Assembly: GCA_018257865.1 (NCBI GenBank)
Contig: JAEUBA010000264.1
Location: 1 to 14,736 of the forward strand
Reading direction: 5' to 3'
DNA: 14,736 bases
From: Stereocaulon alpinum
Lineage: Eukaryota; Ascomycota; Lecanoromycetes; Lecanorales; Stereocaulaceae
Shown here: positions 1 through 9,240 of the stretch, piece after piece
Layout of the letters: the number at the start of each line of letters is the position of its first letter
Position numbering within the stretch: position 1 is the stretch's first letter
The notes under the pieces: generated by a model
Databases searched by the model: none
Told to the model about the DNA's origin: nothing
What the model saw: only the letters and a program-made list of their open reading frames with translations
Made by a program: the position numbers and the translations under genes

Positions 1-359
1 TACTATAGTTTCTCTTACGGCTAGGAAAGGTATACTACGTGTACTATCTACTAGTTTCATAAATAATGTAATAGAACACCCTTATTAGTATATATAGATA
101 CTAGAATAGGCGTATAAACCAATTAATCAATCAACTACTCCTTATACTATATCTCTCTTTAGTATATTGCTCTAATAATTCTCCCTACTCTTCTACTCTT
201 ATTCTATACTCTTAATCCCTACTCTTTATTCCTACTTATAGTACTTATATACGCCTATTCCTTTCTATTATTACTCGTACTCCTATCTACTAAGTAGAGT
301 ACTTACCTACTCTGCTTTCTACCCCTACTTCTATTATTACTCCTTTATTATAGTAATCG
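1..359. other. Non-coding tail of the first (outermost) element
   Basis: No open reading frame or RNA gene is visible. Positions about 148-360 are strongly pyrimidine-rich on the plus strand, with loosely repeated ctactctt/ctccctac words, so the minus strand is purine-rich downstream of the polyprotein relic at 360-939. The first 170 bases keep more CA/TG than the rest (for example around 119-135), so they are less mutated by RIP. By position this could be the 3' untranslated part and perhaps an LTR edge of the first element, but no second copy is in the window to prove it. Confidence 0.35.
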
Positions 360-939
360 GTTAGTATAAGTTAACCGCTTTAAACTACTAGAAGTTAAAT
401 TTATTCTTATCCCTAAAAGGGCCTTTATAAATATCGCTACTCTTTTTATCGTCTAGCTTATTAATACTATTATTCTCCTTAAAGTCTAAAGAATCTAATC
501 CCTTTATATTTATTACTACCTTCTTACTCTTATAATTCTCGTCTATCTACTTCCGAACTAGTTATTATTACTCCCTATTTTATTGCGCTACTAATATCTA
601 TAGAACGCTATTATTATTATATTCGGTCCTCTCCAGCTATAGTGCGATATTATTTATATAATATTTACCTTTTATTTTATTAGTAATTATATCCCGCAGC
701 TATATAGAATAACTATGTTCTAAGATCTTTTCTACTTAGTATAGACCTTCCTATCTTAGTTCTATCTTATATAACTTCTAGTTATCCTAATCTAGCCGCC
801 TCAGTTTTACTAGGTTACCTTTTCGTAGTAGTTAAGTCTTATATAGCGACTTAGACTTTTTATTTATTAGAGTAGTATCCTTCTCCGCCCTTTTATATCT
901 CTTCCGTAATACTATTTACCTAATTTTATTAAGGATTAC
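360..939 (-). pseudogene. C-terminal polyprotein fragment with GPY/F-like integrase module
   Basis: One minus-strand frame runs from 939 down to about 380, broken only by TAA/TAG stops. It shows a basic linker, then KGNLVKLRRLD, then R*EGLY at the place of the GPY/F module of Ty3/gypsy integrases, then LRDI and KGKYYINNIAL, followed by a polar, Lys/Asn/Asp-rich tail. GPY/F modules lie just after the integrase catalytic core and help multimer formation and DNA binding. The fragment begins exactly where the outer LTR starts at 940, so the rest of this element is expected beyond the right end of the window, split off by the outer insertion. RIP explains the stops (Gln and Trp codons). Assignment to integrase rests on the motif pattern read by eye; the exact family is not known. 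Confidence 0.5.
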
Positions 940-1215
940 TGTTACGGCTCGCCTAGAGGTAATCGTAGGAGAAGGCAGCTTTAAAGAAAACTACCTTATA
1001 TTAGGATTTAGCTAATAGGCTACGCTTAGTATCTAGAAAATAGGACGAAGAAGAAAGGAAAGAGCTAGTAAGCTTATAAGCTTAAATACCCCTAGGGCTA
1101 GCTCGCCGCTAGTCCCTATCTAAGAACCGTATTAACTAGTATACTAAGCTATCTCTATACTAATACGCTACCTCTATACTAGTAGTAGGGCCTCTAGATT
1201 AGGATTATAATACTA
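940..1215 (-). repeat. 3' LTR of the outer element
   Basis: The first 130 bases match 14607-14736 with four differences, all transitions (941, 945, 946, 976). On the minus strand the LTR ends in CCGTAACA, a normal CA end; in the other copy this is mutated to CTATAATA. The inner boundary is set by the purine tract at 1216-1227; the minus strand then starts TAGTATT, which would be a TG start after RIP. The length is thus about 276 bases. The right boundary is inferred, because the other LTR leaves the window before that point. Confidence 0.8.
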
Positions 1216-4200
1216 CCTCCCCCCTCTAAAAAACTGCGTCCGCGTACTTATAGTTATTAGGCGATTATTATTAAGGTAGGTATAGTTATTAATCCTATTA
1301 TTATAGGTCTTTAGTTAAGTAGGGAGTACTTATAGAGGGCCCTTTATATTAAGGTATTATAGGTAGAAGGCCCTTAATATATAAGGCGCTATTATTATAT
1401 TAGAGTAGGGATACTATTCTAAGTCTTTATTAGTACCTCTCTACCTAATCTAATACTTTAAGGTAGAGCTAACTAGCTTAGAGCTTAGTATCTCCTCTAA
1501 TTCCTATTCGTCTTACTCTAGTAGAAGTTATATTAGGGCTAGGTTAAGGCGTTACTATCCTAGTAAGGGATTATTAGGATACCTATAGAGGGAGTAGGAG
1601 TAGAATACTAGCTAGATTACTTAGTCCTATAGGAGTTCTACTTTCCAGCTTTTACTAATCTTTTCTAAGACCTTAACTAAACTATACTAGCTATTAGAGA
1701 GCTTATAGGAGGGTTAATCTATTTTTTAGTTCTAGGTATTAACTAGTACTAGATCTCTAATATCCTAATCTACCTTATAACGCTTACGGTTAGCTATTTA
1801 TCTTATCTTATCCTACTATAACTATAAGGAGGAGTATATAAATCGTATAGCGTTTTCTATTTAGGAGGTAACTTATATAGCATCTTTATAATTTAGCTTC
1901 TTTAAGGCGGTAGTAGGAGGGTTAGGATTATAGAGGTCCTAAAAAGTATATAGCTTATATCTATTTAGTAGCTAGAAAGGTATAATACCTAGAGATTTAT
2001 AGGGTAATATTAACTAGGCTAAATCTATAATTAGTAGTATCTAGCTCTAGTTATCTTAGTAGTATATATAGAAAGGCTAGAGGCGCTACTTTATATACTA
2101 GTTTATAATCTCCGTTTAGCCGTCGATATTTAGATTATAGAATATTATTAGCTTTACCTTAGTACCTAAGATATAATAGTACTCCTTCTAGAAAGTTAAT
2201 ATAAACTATACCCCTTAATCTAATATAATAGAGTTAGATATACCTTAGTAGTAGGTCTAGTAAGTTAGGAATAACTTAGCTATCCCTTTAGCTATAATAG
2301 TTTTATAGTATAATACTAAGAGAGATTTCTTTAATAGTCGGTCTATAACTATAAAAGTAAAGTTATAGCTAGCCTCATCTAGCGGTAGCTTAGTAAAGTC
2401 TATAGTTAAGTACTAATATAGACGGGCTAGAATCTCTAGGGGCTTTAGAAAGCTTAAGGTCTTATCCCTATAAGCCTTTATATAGGTATAGCTATAATTA
2501 GTAATATACTATACTATATTATTTCTAATATTCCTCTAGTAGTACTATCTAGATAGGATTATCTTAACCTTACTAATCCCTATATATACGATAGCTAGCT
2601 AGGCGTAGATATAGTAGATTAAAGATATCCGTAGCTTTAGTAGCTCTATTAGTACCTTAAGTCTACCTTAGAAGTATAGCTTACTATAGTCTAAGTTATA
2701 GTTAAGGTAGTTATTTTAGGCTTACTTATATAGGGGTTCTAGCTCCGGCGAGTTCTTATTAGTATCGATTACCTAGTTAATAATATTATAACCCTTAATA
2801 TTATATATAGTTACTAAGGCGGGATTAGGCGCTTCGCCTTTTAGGTACTCTTCTAACTCTTTAGGGTCTATTAGTATAGCTATAGGTAATAGCTTAACCT
2901 TTTCTATAGCTTAGACTAAGTCGTAGTTTAGATAGGCGGTAAGGGAGGAGATAGCGACCTCTTCTAGTATCTAAGGGTTAACCTTCTTATTTAGGAGGAG
3001 TTACTAGCTCCGGATTACGCGTTTATATACTTCTAGAGGCGTAATATCTTACTCCCTATAAGATAGTATATCTGCCACCGTATTCGTAACGCCCGTATAG
3101 TATATAATTATAAAGTAGAAGTTAGTAAAGAACTTAACCTAGCGAGCTTAGTAGGCTATAAGGTCTTTAATAGTTATAAAGTATTCTAAGGCCTTATAAT
3201 CCGTATATATATAGACCGACTTCTAAGCTTTAAGAAGCTTTAGCTTATACTACTAAAAGGAGCGGAAGATCGTAAGTAGCTCCTTATTATAGATTAGGTA
3301 ATTTAACTCTATATCCCCTATTATCTTTAAGAAGTATCCTACTAGGTAGAAGAGGCTATCCTTATATTTCTATAATAAGATACTAGCGACTACCCCGTCT
3401 AAGGAATCCGTCTTAAGGCGGGTTTCCTTATAAGGATTATAATACTTAAGGATAGGGGTAGAGAGGAGTACTTAGCGGAGGGAGTCCTAAGCGTAGCGAT
3501 AGGCGTTATTAAAGTAGAAAGGTATATCCTTAGCTATTAAGCGGATAAGCGGAGTAGTAATCCTACTATACCCTTAAATAAACCTTCTATAGAAGTTATA
3601 GAAGCCTAAGTAGCTTTAGATACTTTATATATTACTTATATACTACTAGGTCTTAATAATAGCGACCTTCTTCGGATTTACCTTAATACCGTTAACTCTA
3701 ACGACGAAGCTGAGGAACTTAGTCTTTATAATATTAAACTCGCTTTTCTTAATATCCGCTTATAGGTCGTTAGCTTATAGGATAGCTATAACTTTCTTAA
3801 TATAGATCTTATACTCCGCGATAGACTTAGAGTAAATTAGGATATTATCTATATATATTAAGTAGAAATTATTAAGGTACTCTATTAGGATATTATTAAT
3901 AAAATACTAGAAGGTAGCTAGGGCGTTTATTAAACTAAATAGTATTACCTTATACTTAAAGGTACTATAATAACTGCGGAAGCTAATAAGGTCCTCTAAG
4001 TCTTAGTAAATCCTTACTTAATAGAACGCCTATTAGACGTTAATCTTTATAAAGATCTTAGCCTTATAGATTTAAGCTATTATCTTATCTATTAGAGGGA
4101 GTAGGTATAGATCCTTTTTAGTTAGGTTATTAAGCTTCTAGAAGTTAATATAGAAGTATAAGCTACTATCTTCCTTTTTAGCGAAAAGTATTAGAGCCGT

Positions 4201-5440
4201 ATATAATATATTTAATAGCTTAATAAATCCCTTATAGAGGTAGTCTATAATATAGCGTTTAGCCTTAGAGAGTTACTTATTAGTTATCTTTTATAGCGGC
4301 TTAAAGGTTAAGGTATTTAGGCTAGTAAGCTTAATTTTATAGTCTATACCTAGTCTTCTATTAGGTAATATATTAGAGTCTCTTCGCGAAAAGAGAGGGG
4401 CGAACTCTTAATATTATAGTAGAAGCTTAGCCTTTACTAAGTCCTTATTAGCTTAGTATTTAATCTTAAGTACTTTCTAAGGAGAGAGGTTAATATCTAT
4501 TATAGTAAGCTTAAGAAAAAGACGCTCCTAATATTAGTCTACTCTATAGTTAATTTCGCCTTTAAAATCCTATATAGAGGCGATAAAAGTATTAGAATTA
4601 GGAAGTCTCCTAAACTTTTTACTAAGGTAGAAATAGGATATCGCGATAGTAGAAATTAGGGCGATATCTATCCTATAAGGGCTATAGCTAGGGCGTTAAG
4701 CCTTAGCTAGTAAAGTCTTTAGATTTAATATAACTAGTATATCTAACCCTTAAAGGGCGTCCTCTATCTTAGCGAGGCGTTTTTCTAAGTCTTATATAAA
4801 ACTTAATAGCCTACCGCTATATAAATTAGGTAATCTTAAGTAAGGGGGAGAAACTAAAGCTAACTATAGAGAGGGTAGTACGCTTTAGGATAAGGTATTA
4901 ATCTAGCAGTCTATTAAAAGCTTAGGGTTAATAGAGGCGAGCCTAGCTTAGCTATAGTAATATTTATCTACCTTAAAAAGAGCGTCCTAACACTTAGTAT
5001 TTTATTAGTACTTTAGGGAAATTAGTTTCTTAAGTAAAGTTATAGGGAGGAGTACCCTCTTATTAAAGTACTATTAGATAGCTATATTAGTAGGCTATTT
5101 AAGGCTATTCTTCCCTTTTATATAGACTTACTTAATATTATAGTACTCTAAGAATTTCTAACTAATAAGAATATTAGTCTAACCTAGGTTAGTAACTAAA
5201 AATAGAAAATTAATATAATAATAGTTAATTATTATTATAAGAAGTAGAGCGACTATAATTAAGGAGCCGCTTTAACTATTATAGCTAGTTAGGACGATTA
5301 GCTTAGAAAGCTTAATAAAGCGAATCCTAAAGGACTTAGAAAGGGTAAAGGTAAGGGAGGTTTTAATTATACTAAAAATATTAGCTCTACTATTAATCTT
5401 TCTTACTATAATAGAAAATCGGTAATTAGGACCCTAAAGA
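1213..5440 (-). pseudogene. pol: Outer element pol relic: PR-RT-RNase H-IN-chromodomain
   Basis: One minus-strand frame can be followed across the whole stretch with many TAA/TAG stops but no detected frameshift. Domains in order: protease about 5420-5100 (end part KFLEYYNIK; active site not certain); RT about 4345-3640 (KGFIKLL, LFAKKED, LYLLPLIDK, NALATF*YFI, YIDNILIYS); RNase H about 3480-3060 (RLKTDSLDG, NKELLTIF, YTDYKALEYF, NTVADILS); integrase about 2620-1990; chromodomain about 1513-1310 (EEILSSKLV, then R*RGTNKDLE*YPYSN). Both visible RT catalytic Asp positions are lost: 4039-4041 reads IKIN and 3844-3846 makes YIDN where YIDD is usual. The integrase triad is kept: Asp 2398-2400, Asp 2218-2220, Glu 2110-2112, with 35 codons between the last two. 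The RNase H Asp at 3406-3408 is kept. The 3' end is unclear; the frame runs through the purine tract to a TAG at 1213-1215 that may be a mutated Trp codon. Confidence 0.88.
1216..1227 (-). promoter_or_regulatory. Polypurine tract of the outer element
   Basis: The minus strand reads AGAGGGGGGAGG directly before the inferred 3' LTR start. In LTR retrotransposons this RNase H-resistant tract primes plus-strand DNA synthesis. Its position, after the chromodomain and next to the LTR, fits the role well. Being all purine, it holds no CA or TG on this strand and so is not a RIP target. Confidence 0.65.
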
Positions 5441-5700
5441 TTATCCGTGCTAAGCGATCTAATATATCTTAAGATAAGTCCCCTAATTTCCTATCTCAGC
5501 CTAGCGCCTTCAACTACTAAGTTAAATCTATATTATAACTTCTTCGCAATAATACCCCGCGCTATATACGTTATATAATATCGAGATAATTTTATAAATT
5601 TTAGAGTTAATTATCAGCTTACTTGCGTATTAACAATTTTTAGAATCAGCCTATTTACGTAATAGTTATAAGTAAAAGAAGCGTTATCGCGATATCTTAC
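5441..5700. other. Gene-free segment left of the inner insertion, less RIP-mutated
   Basis: No coding relic is recognised here. I count 8 CA/TG dinucleotides in 260 bases, against 10 in the 4.2 kb to the left. It may be a spacer of the outer element, or half of a small additional insertion whose other half would lie at about 12583-12885. The short palindrome-like tatcttaagata lies at about 5465-5476. Confidence 0.4.
5696..5700. repeat. Target-site duplication CTTAC, left copy
   Basis: CTTAC directly precedes the inner left LTR, and the same five bases directly follow the right LTR at 12578-12582. The match extends to CTTACA, so the exact phase (CTTAC or TTACA) is open by one base. Five-base duplications are typical of LTR retrotransposon integrases. 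This shows the inner element jumped into the outer one. Confidence 0.8.
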
Positions 5701-5830
5701 AATTGATTAGGTAGCTTCGTGGTAGGTAGGAAGGATAAATTCTGCTTAGGTAGGGAACCTACTACTTATACTACTAGCTATGACTAATCCTTGCTAAGCG
5801 AATCGCACCTGCCTTATCTACCACTCGACG
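5701..5830 (-). repeat. 3' LTR of the inner element (130 bp)
   Basis: Matches 12448-12577 without gaps. There are eight differences, all transitions, and each pairs TA in one copy with CA or TG in the other. The ends (plus strand AATTGATTAGG to CTCGACG) are not the usual TG to CA, unless the true LTR is a few bases shorter. The length is short for a gypsy LTR but within the known range. Confidence 0.85.
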
Positions 5831-5940
5831 CCTCTATAAGCAATAGAAATAGGAGCCCCTGCGACTCTAAAACAAATACGTAGACTAGCTAGCAAATACA
5901 TATACTAATAAGCAAGTAGAACTGATAGGCTATAAATCAA
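5831..5940 (-). other. 3' untranslated part of the inner element
   Basis: Lies between the end of the integrase tail and the 3' LTR. It keeps 6 CA but only 2 TG on the plus strand, both TG within CTG. No clear polypurine tract is visible next to the LTR; the closest purine-rich minus-strand word is GCAGGGGCTCC about 30 bases inside. Confidence 0.4.
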
Positions 5941-8900
5941 ATATATAGTAATTATATTTTTATTTCGCCTACTTAGATCGCCTATACCAAATATTCTAAT
6001 ACTGAAGTAACTGTATATCCGAAGGCTTTTATAAGTGTCTAGTTCGAGGCGTAAAACGCTTAAGGTGATTACTATAGAATATACCTTTAATAAGTCTTCT
6101 ATTAAGTTAGCGAAGGGTATACGAAAGCTTCCGCTCGCTGCCAAATCTATTAATAGTAAAAGGGCCGCGCTAGCGTAGTTACAGCTTACTAGTATTCTTC
6201 TAGTATAGTATAACGAAGTCTCCCGCAGCGAAGACGTCTTAGTATTTAAGGCCCTTATTATACCTAGCAGCTTCCTATTCCTTCTTCGTAACTAATAGCT
6301 AAGACACCTTATTATAGAACTTAGATCGATATAAAATATACTATAACACTAAACGAGAATACACAGATATATTACTTAAGGTAGTAATATATACCTAAAC
6401 GACGGAAGGAGGTAGGAATAACTTTATTAAGTTAGAAAGGTCTAGTAATAGCGGTAGGCCTATAAGGATTTCGTAAAGCGCTATAGTAAGATAGCTAATA
6501 ACTCGTAAATTAATACTTTAGGTTATCTAGGGTAAGTAATCCTCCTAATCTCTACCTTTCTAAAGTATATCCTTAAGGATTCTATTACTAACTTTAACTA
6601 TACCTATACTTTAAGATAAACCTAAAGGGCTGTAGGAGTATATTATCTTATAGTTAGTTAGGAAGTCTTTTACAGCCTAATTCTTAAAGTAGTGTCCTTA
6701 ATCTAAATAGATAGCTTTAGGGGTGGTATAGCTGGTAAATATAACCTCTAACGCTCTAATAACGTCGGTGGCGTTTACGGTAGCGTATAGAAAGGTTATT
6801 AAGAATCTTAAGAAATAGTATATTATATAAAGGATATATATATTGCCTAGCCTCGATTTAGGAAGTAGCCTAATAAAGTCGTAGCTAAGTAGTCTAAATA
6901 GTCTAAGTATAATAACTAGATATAATAGCTGAGATCGTGTAGCTAGACCGTATCAGGTATACTCTATATAGCCTGCAATATAGCGTTCCACGTCTTAAGA
7001 TTACTAAGGCTAATACGCAAATCCTTATAGCTTAGCTAATATTCCTACCTTAGCCTAGTAACCTACCTAATTATATACTATTTGCAAAACCGATAGTACC
7101 TTAGTCTTAGGGATATATAGTAACTAGGTGCTACGGTAGTACTTCTATAACACCTCAGTTAACGGATCGACATGATATAATAAGGCCTTCGTAGCAGCCT
7201 GAGGTGCTACTGATATAGGATCTATATTATTAATAGTATGGAGGCGGTAGATATCACCAAACTAGTCTAAAGCAAGGTATATAGTAGACTATAATAATAC
7301 TTAGGTATTATTCGCTAATACGTCTACTTTAAATATATTAACACCTCTAATAGTACTATAATCTACGACCTCTGCTTTTATAGTAGGATTAAGTATCTTA
7401 AGGAATACCTTAAACCCGTCCTTCCTATCCTTCTATATCTACTTAGGACCTTGCTCCTTAAGGGCTCTACTATAAGCTTCTATAGTATAGTCTTTTAGGT
7501 TAGTCTGGAATAGTATCTGTGATAAGCTATTAGCAACCTTGTTCCTAGGTCCTAGGATATACTATATATTAACGTTAAGGCGTCTTAGTATATCAGCCTA
7601 GTAGCCGTAGATACCCTTATACAGGTCTAACTTTAGAAAATAAACTAATGGCCTATAGTCTATATAGATAATTAAGGTATTATATAGATACTTACATAGG
7701 TAGTCGTATTTAGCTACAAACTTGACGATTATATATAGCTCTTTCTTATACGTCGGGTACAGCTTTTAAGTAGCAGAGAAGGTAAACGTATTATAGGTAA
7801 TTAGCACTTTAATAAGCTTGCTACTTCCTACTTAGTTAGTATAGGCTCTTATAGGCGTTCTAAATTAGGTGATATATAAGCCAGCACTATTAAGCGAGGT
7901 ATTTGTATAGAAATAGTATATATCCGCTAGATTAAGGCTATAGATTAAGGTCTTAGCTGAGCACTTAATATATAGTATCTTAAAGGATAACTATTCTTAC
8001 TCAGCCTACCTCTATTCGACTTTCCCTATCAGCCTATTTAGTAGCTTTGCTAGTTTAGTAAAATTCTTCACCTATCTCCTAGTTATACTAACCACTCCTA
8101 GGAATGCCCTTACCCCCGATTAATTAGAAGGTATAGGCTATAATACTATCTTAGCTATTCGATTATTAAGAATATATATATGGCCTCTAACGCAATACGT
8201 CACCCCGAGCGCTTTAATAGTAGATGTAAATAGTCGGAGCTTCTTAAATAATAGTAATAACCTAGCCTACTTAATCCTTAGGAAGAAATAGTCCTAGAGG
8301 AATATAAATTAGGCCTCGAAATTGTAGAATCCGCCGAAGAAGTTATCTATATAGAACGATAGTAGTAGAGGCTTAGTAGGATTATCTGAATAAAGTAAAG
8401 AAGGCTCTTATTGAGGTGGTGGGATAAATCCGAAAGCTCTGTAAACAGCTTTAGTTATTATAAACCTAGTAGATTTCGATCCTTGCTATATCCTAGTAGG
8501 TTGGCACTGTCCTATACCTAATATTATAAACGCAAAGTAGTGGCGGTTATCTGGATGTAAGGGGATCGTAAGATATACGTATTTAAGGTCAGCTATAAAT
8601 AGGCAACTATGATTAGGATTAGATAGATAGTTATAGACCTTAGAACTTAATTTAAGGTAGGTGCCTAGTAAATCCTTATATACTCTAGAATAGTCTATAG
8701 TTATTCTAGGTTTATCCTCTAGCTTAGGATTCTCGACTTTATCGACTATAACAGCTTAAGTATTCCACTTAGAAAGGCGTCCGTTTATAGGCTCCGTTAA
8801 TTCGTAGATACTACTAAGTAACCTATCCTATATAAGCTTTCTTATCTACTATTCAGTATAAGCTGGCCACCGCTTTTGGAAGCGTGCAGCGAAAGGCTTC

Positions 8901-9240
8901 GTACTAGGCGTAATACGGACTCAATACGTAATAAGGTTAGTATAGGGTAGATTCGATAGATCTTTACTATTAAGGTGCCTATACTAGTATAGCAGCCTAA
9001 GGACTCTTATTCGGTCTGCTTTAGTAGGGATTAATAGTCCTAGCACTTACTCTAAGCCTAATCTATAAGCCTATTCTTCGAGTATATCTAGTAGAGGGTA
9101 CTACTTAGGTATAAAACGCTGAATATAGCGTACTAAGAAAGGGTTCCTAATAGAAGGTTAATATACTTTAATAAGACGAGTAGGAGTACTAGAGGTACTA
9201 AAGGTATTTACAGACTACCCTAGTTAGTAGACTAATAGTA
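5940..9240 (-). pseudogene. pol: Inner element pol relic: RT-RNase H-integrase-GPY/F
   Basis: One minus-strand frame, broken by TAA/TAG stops but with no frameshift at the sites checked. RT about 8940-8100: FIADLKYVYLTIPLHPDN with the first catalytic Asp kept (8588-8590), then FYIDNFFGGF, where the second Asp of YxDD has become Asn (8342-8344). RNase H about 7980-7480: the first catalytic Asp is Asn in YTNTSLNSAG (7901-7903), then YKKELYIIVKF, YIDYRPLVYFLK and GPRNKVANSLSQ. Integrase core about 6890-6580: Asp 6878-6880 and Asp 6701-6703 are kept, but the third acidic residue, 35 codons further, is Lys (6593-6595). GPY/F module about 6220-6050: R*RGPFTINRF, then FYSNHLKRFTPR. Mutations at RT, RNase H and integrase sites each suffice to kill activity. 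The frame lies at -1 relative to gag-protease. Confidence 0.9.

Noticed and set aside
148..360. Tandem repeat or microsatellite
   Set aside because: The pyrimidine-rich words vary in length and sequence and show no fixed period.
5905..6144. 79-codon open frame on the minus strand
   Set aside because: It starts with TTG, has no recognisable domain, and overlaps the GPY/F module of the inner integrase, whose coding frame (through 6164, 6593 and 8342) is another one. It is a chance opening in AT-rich, RIP-mutated DNA.
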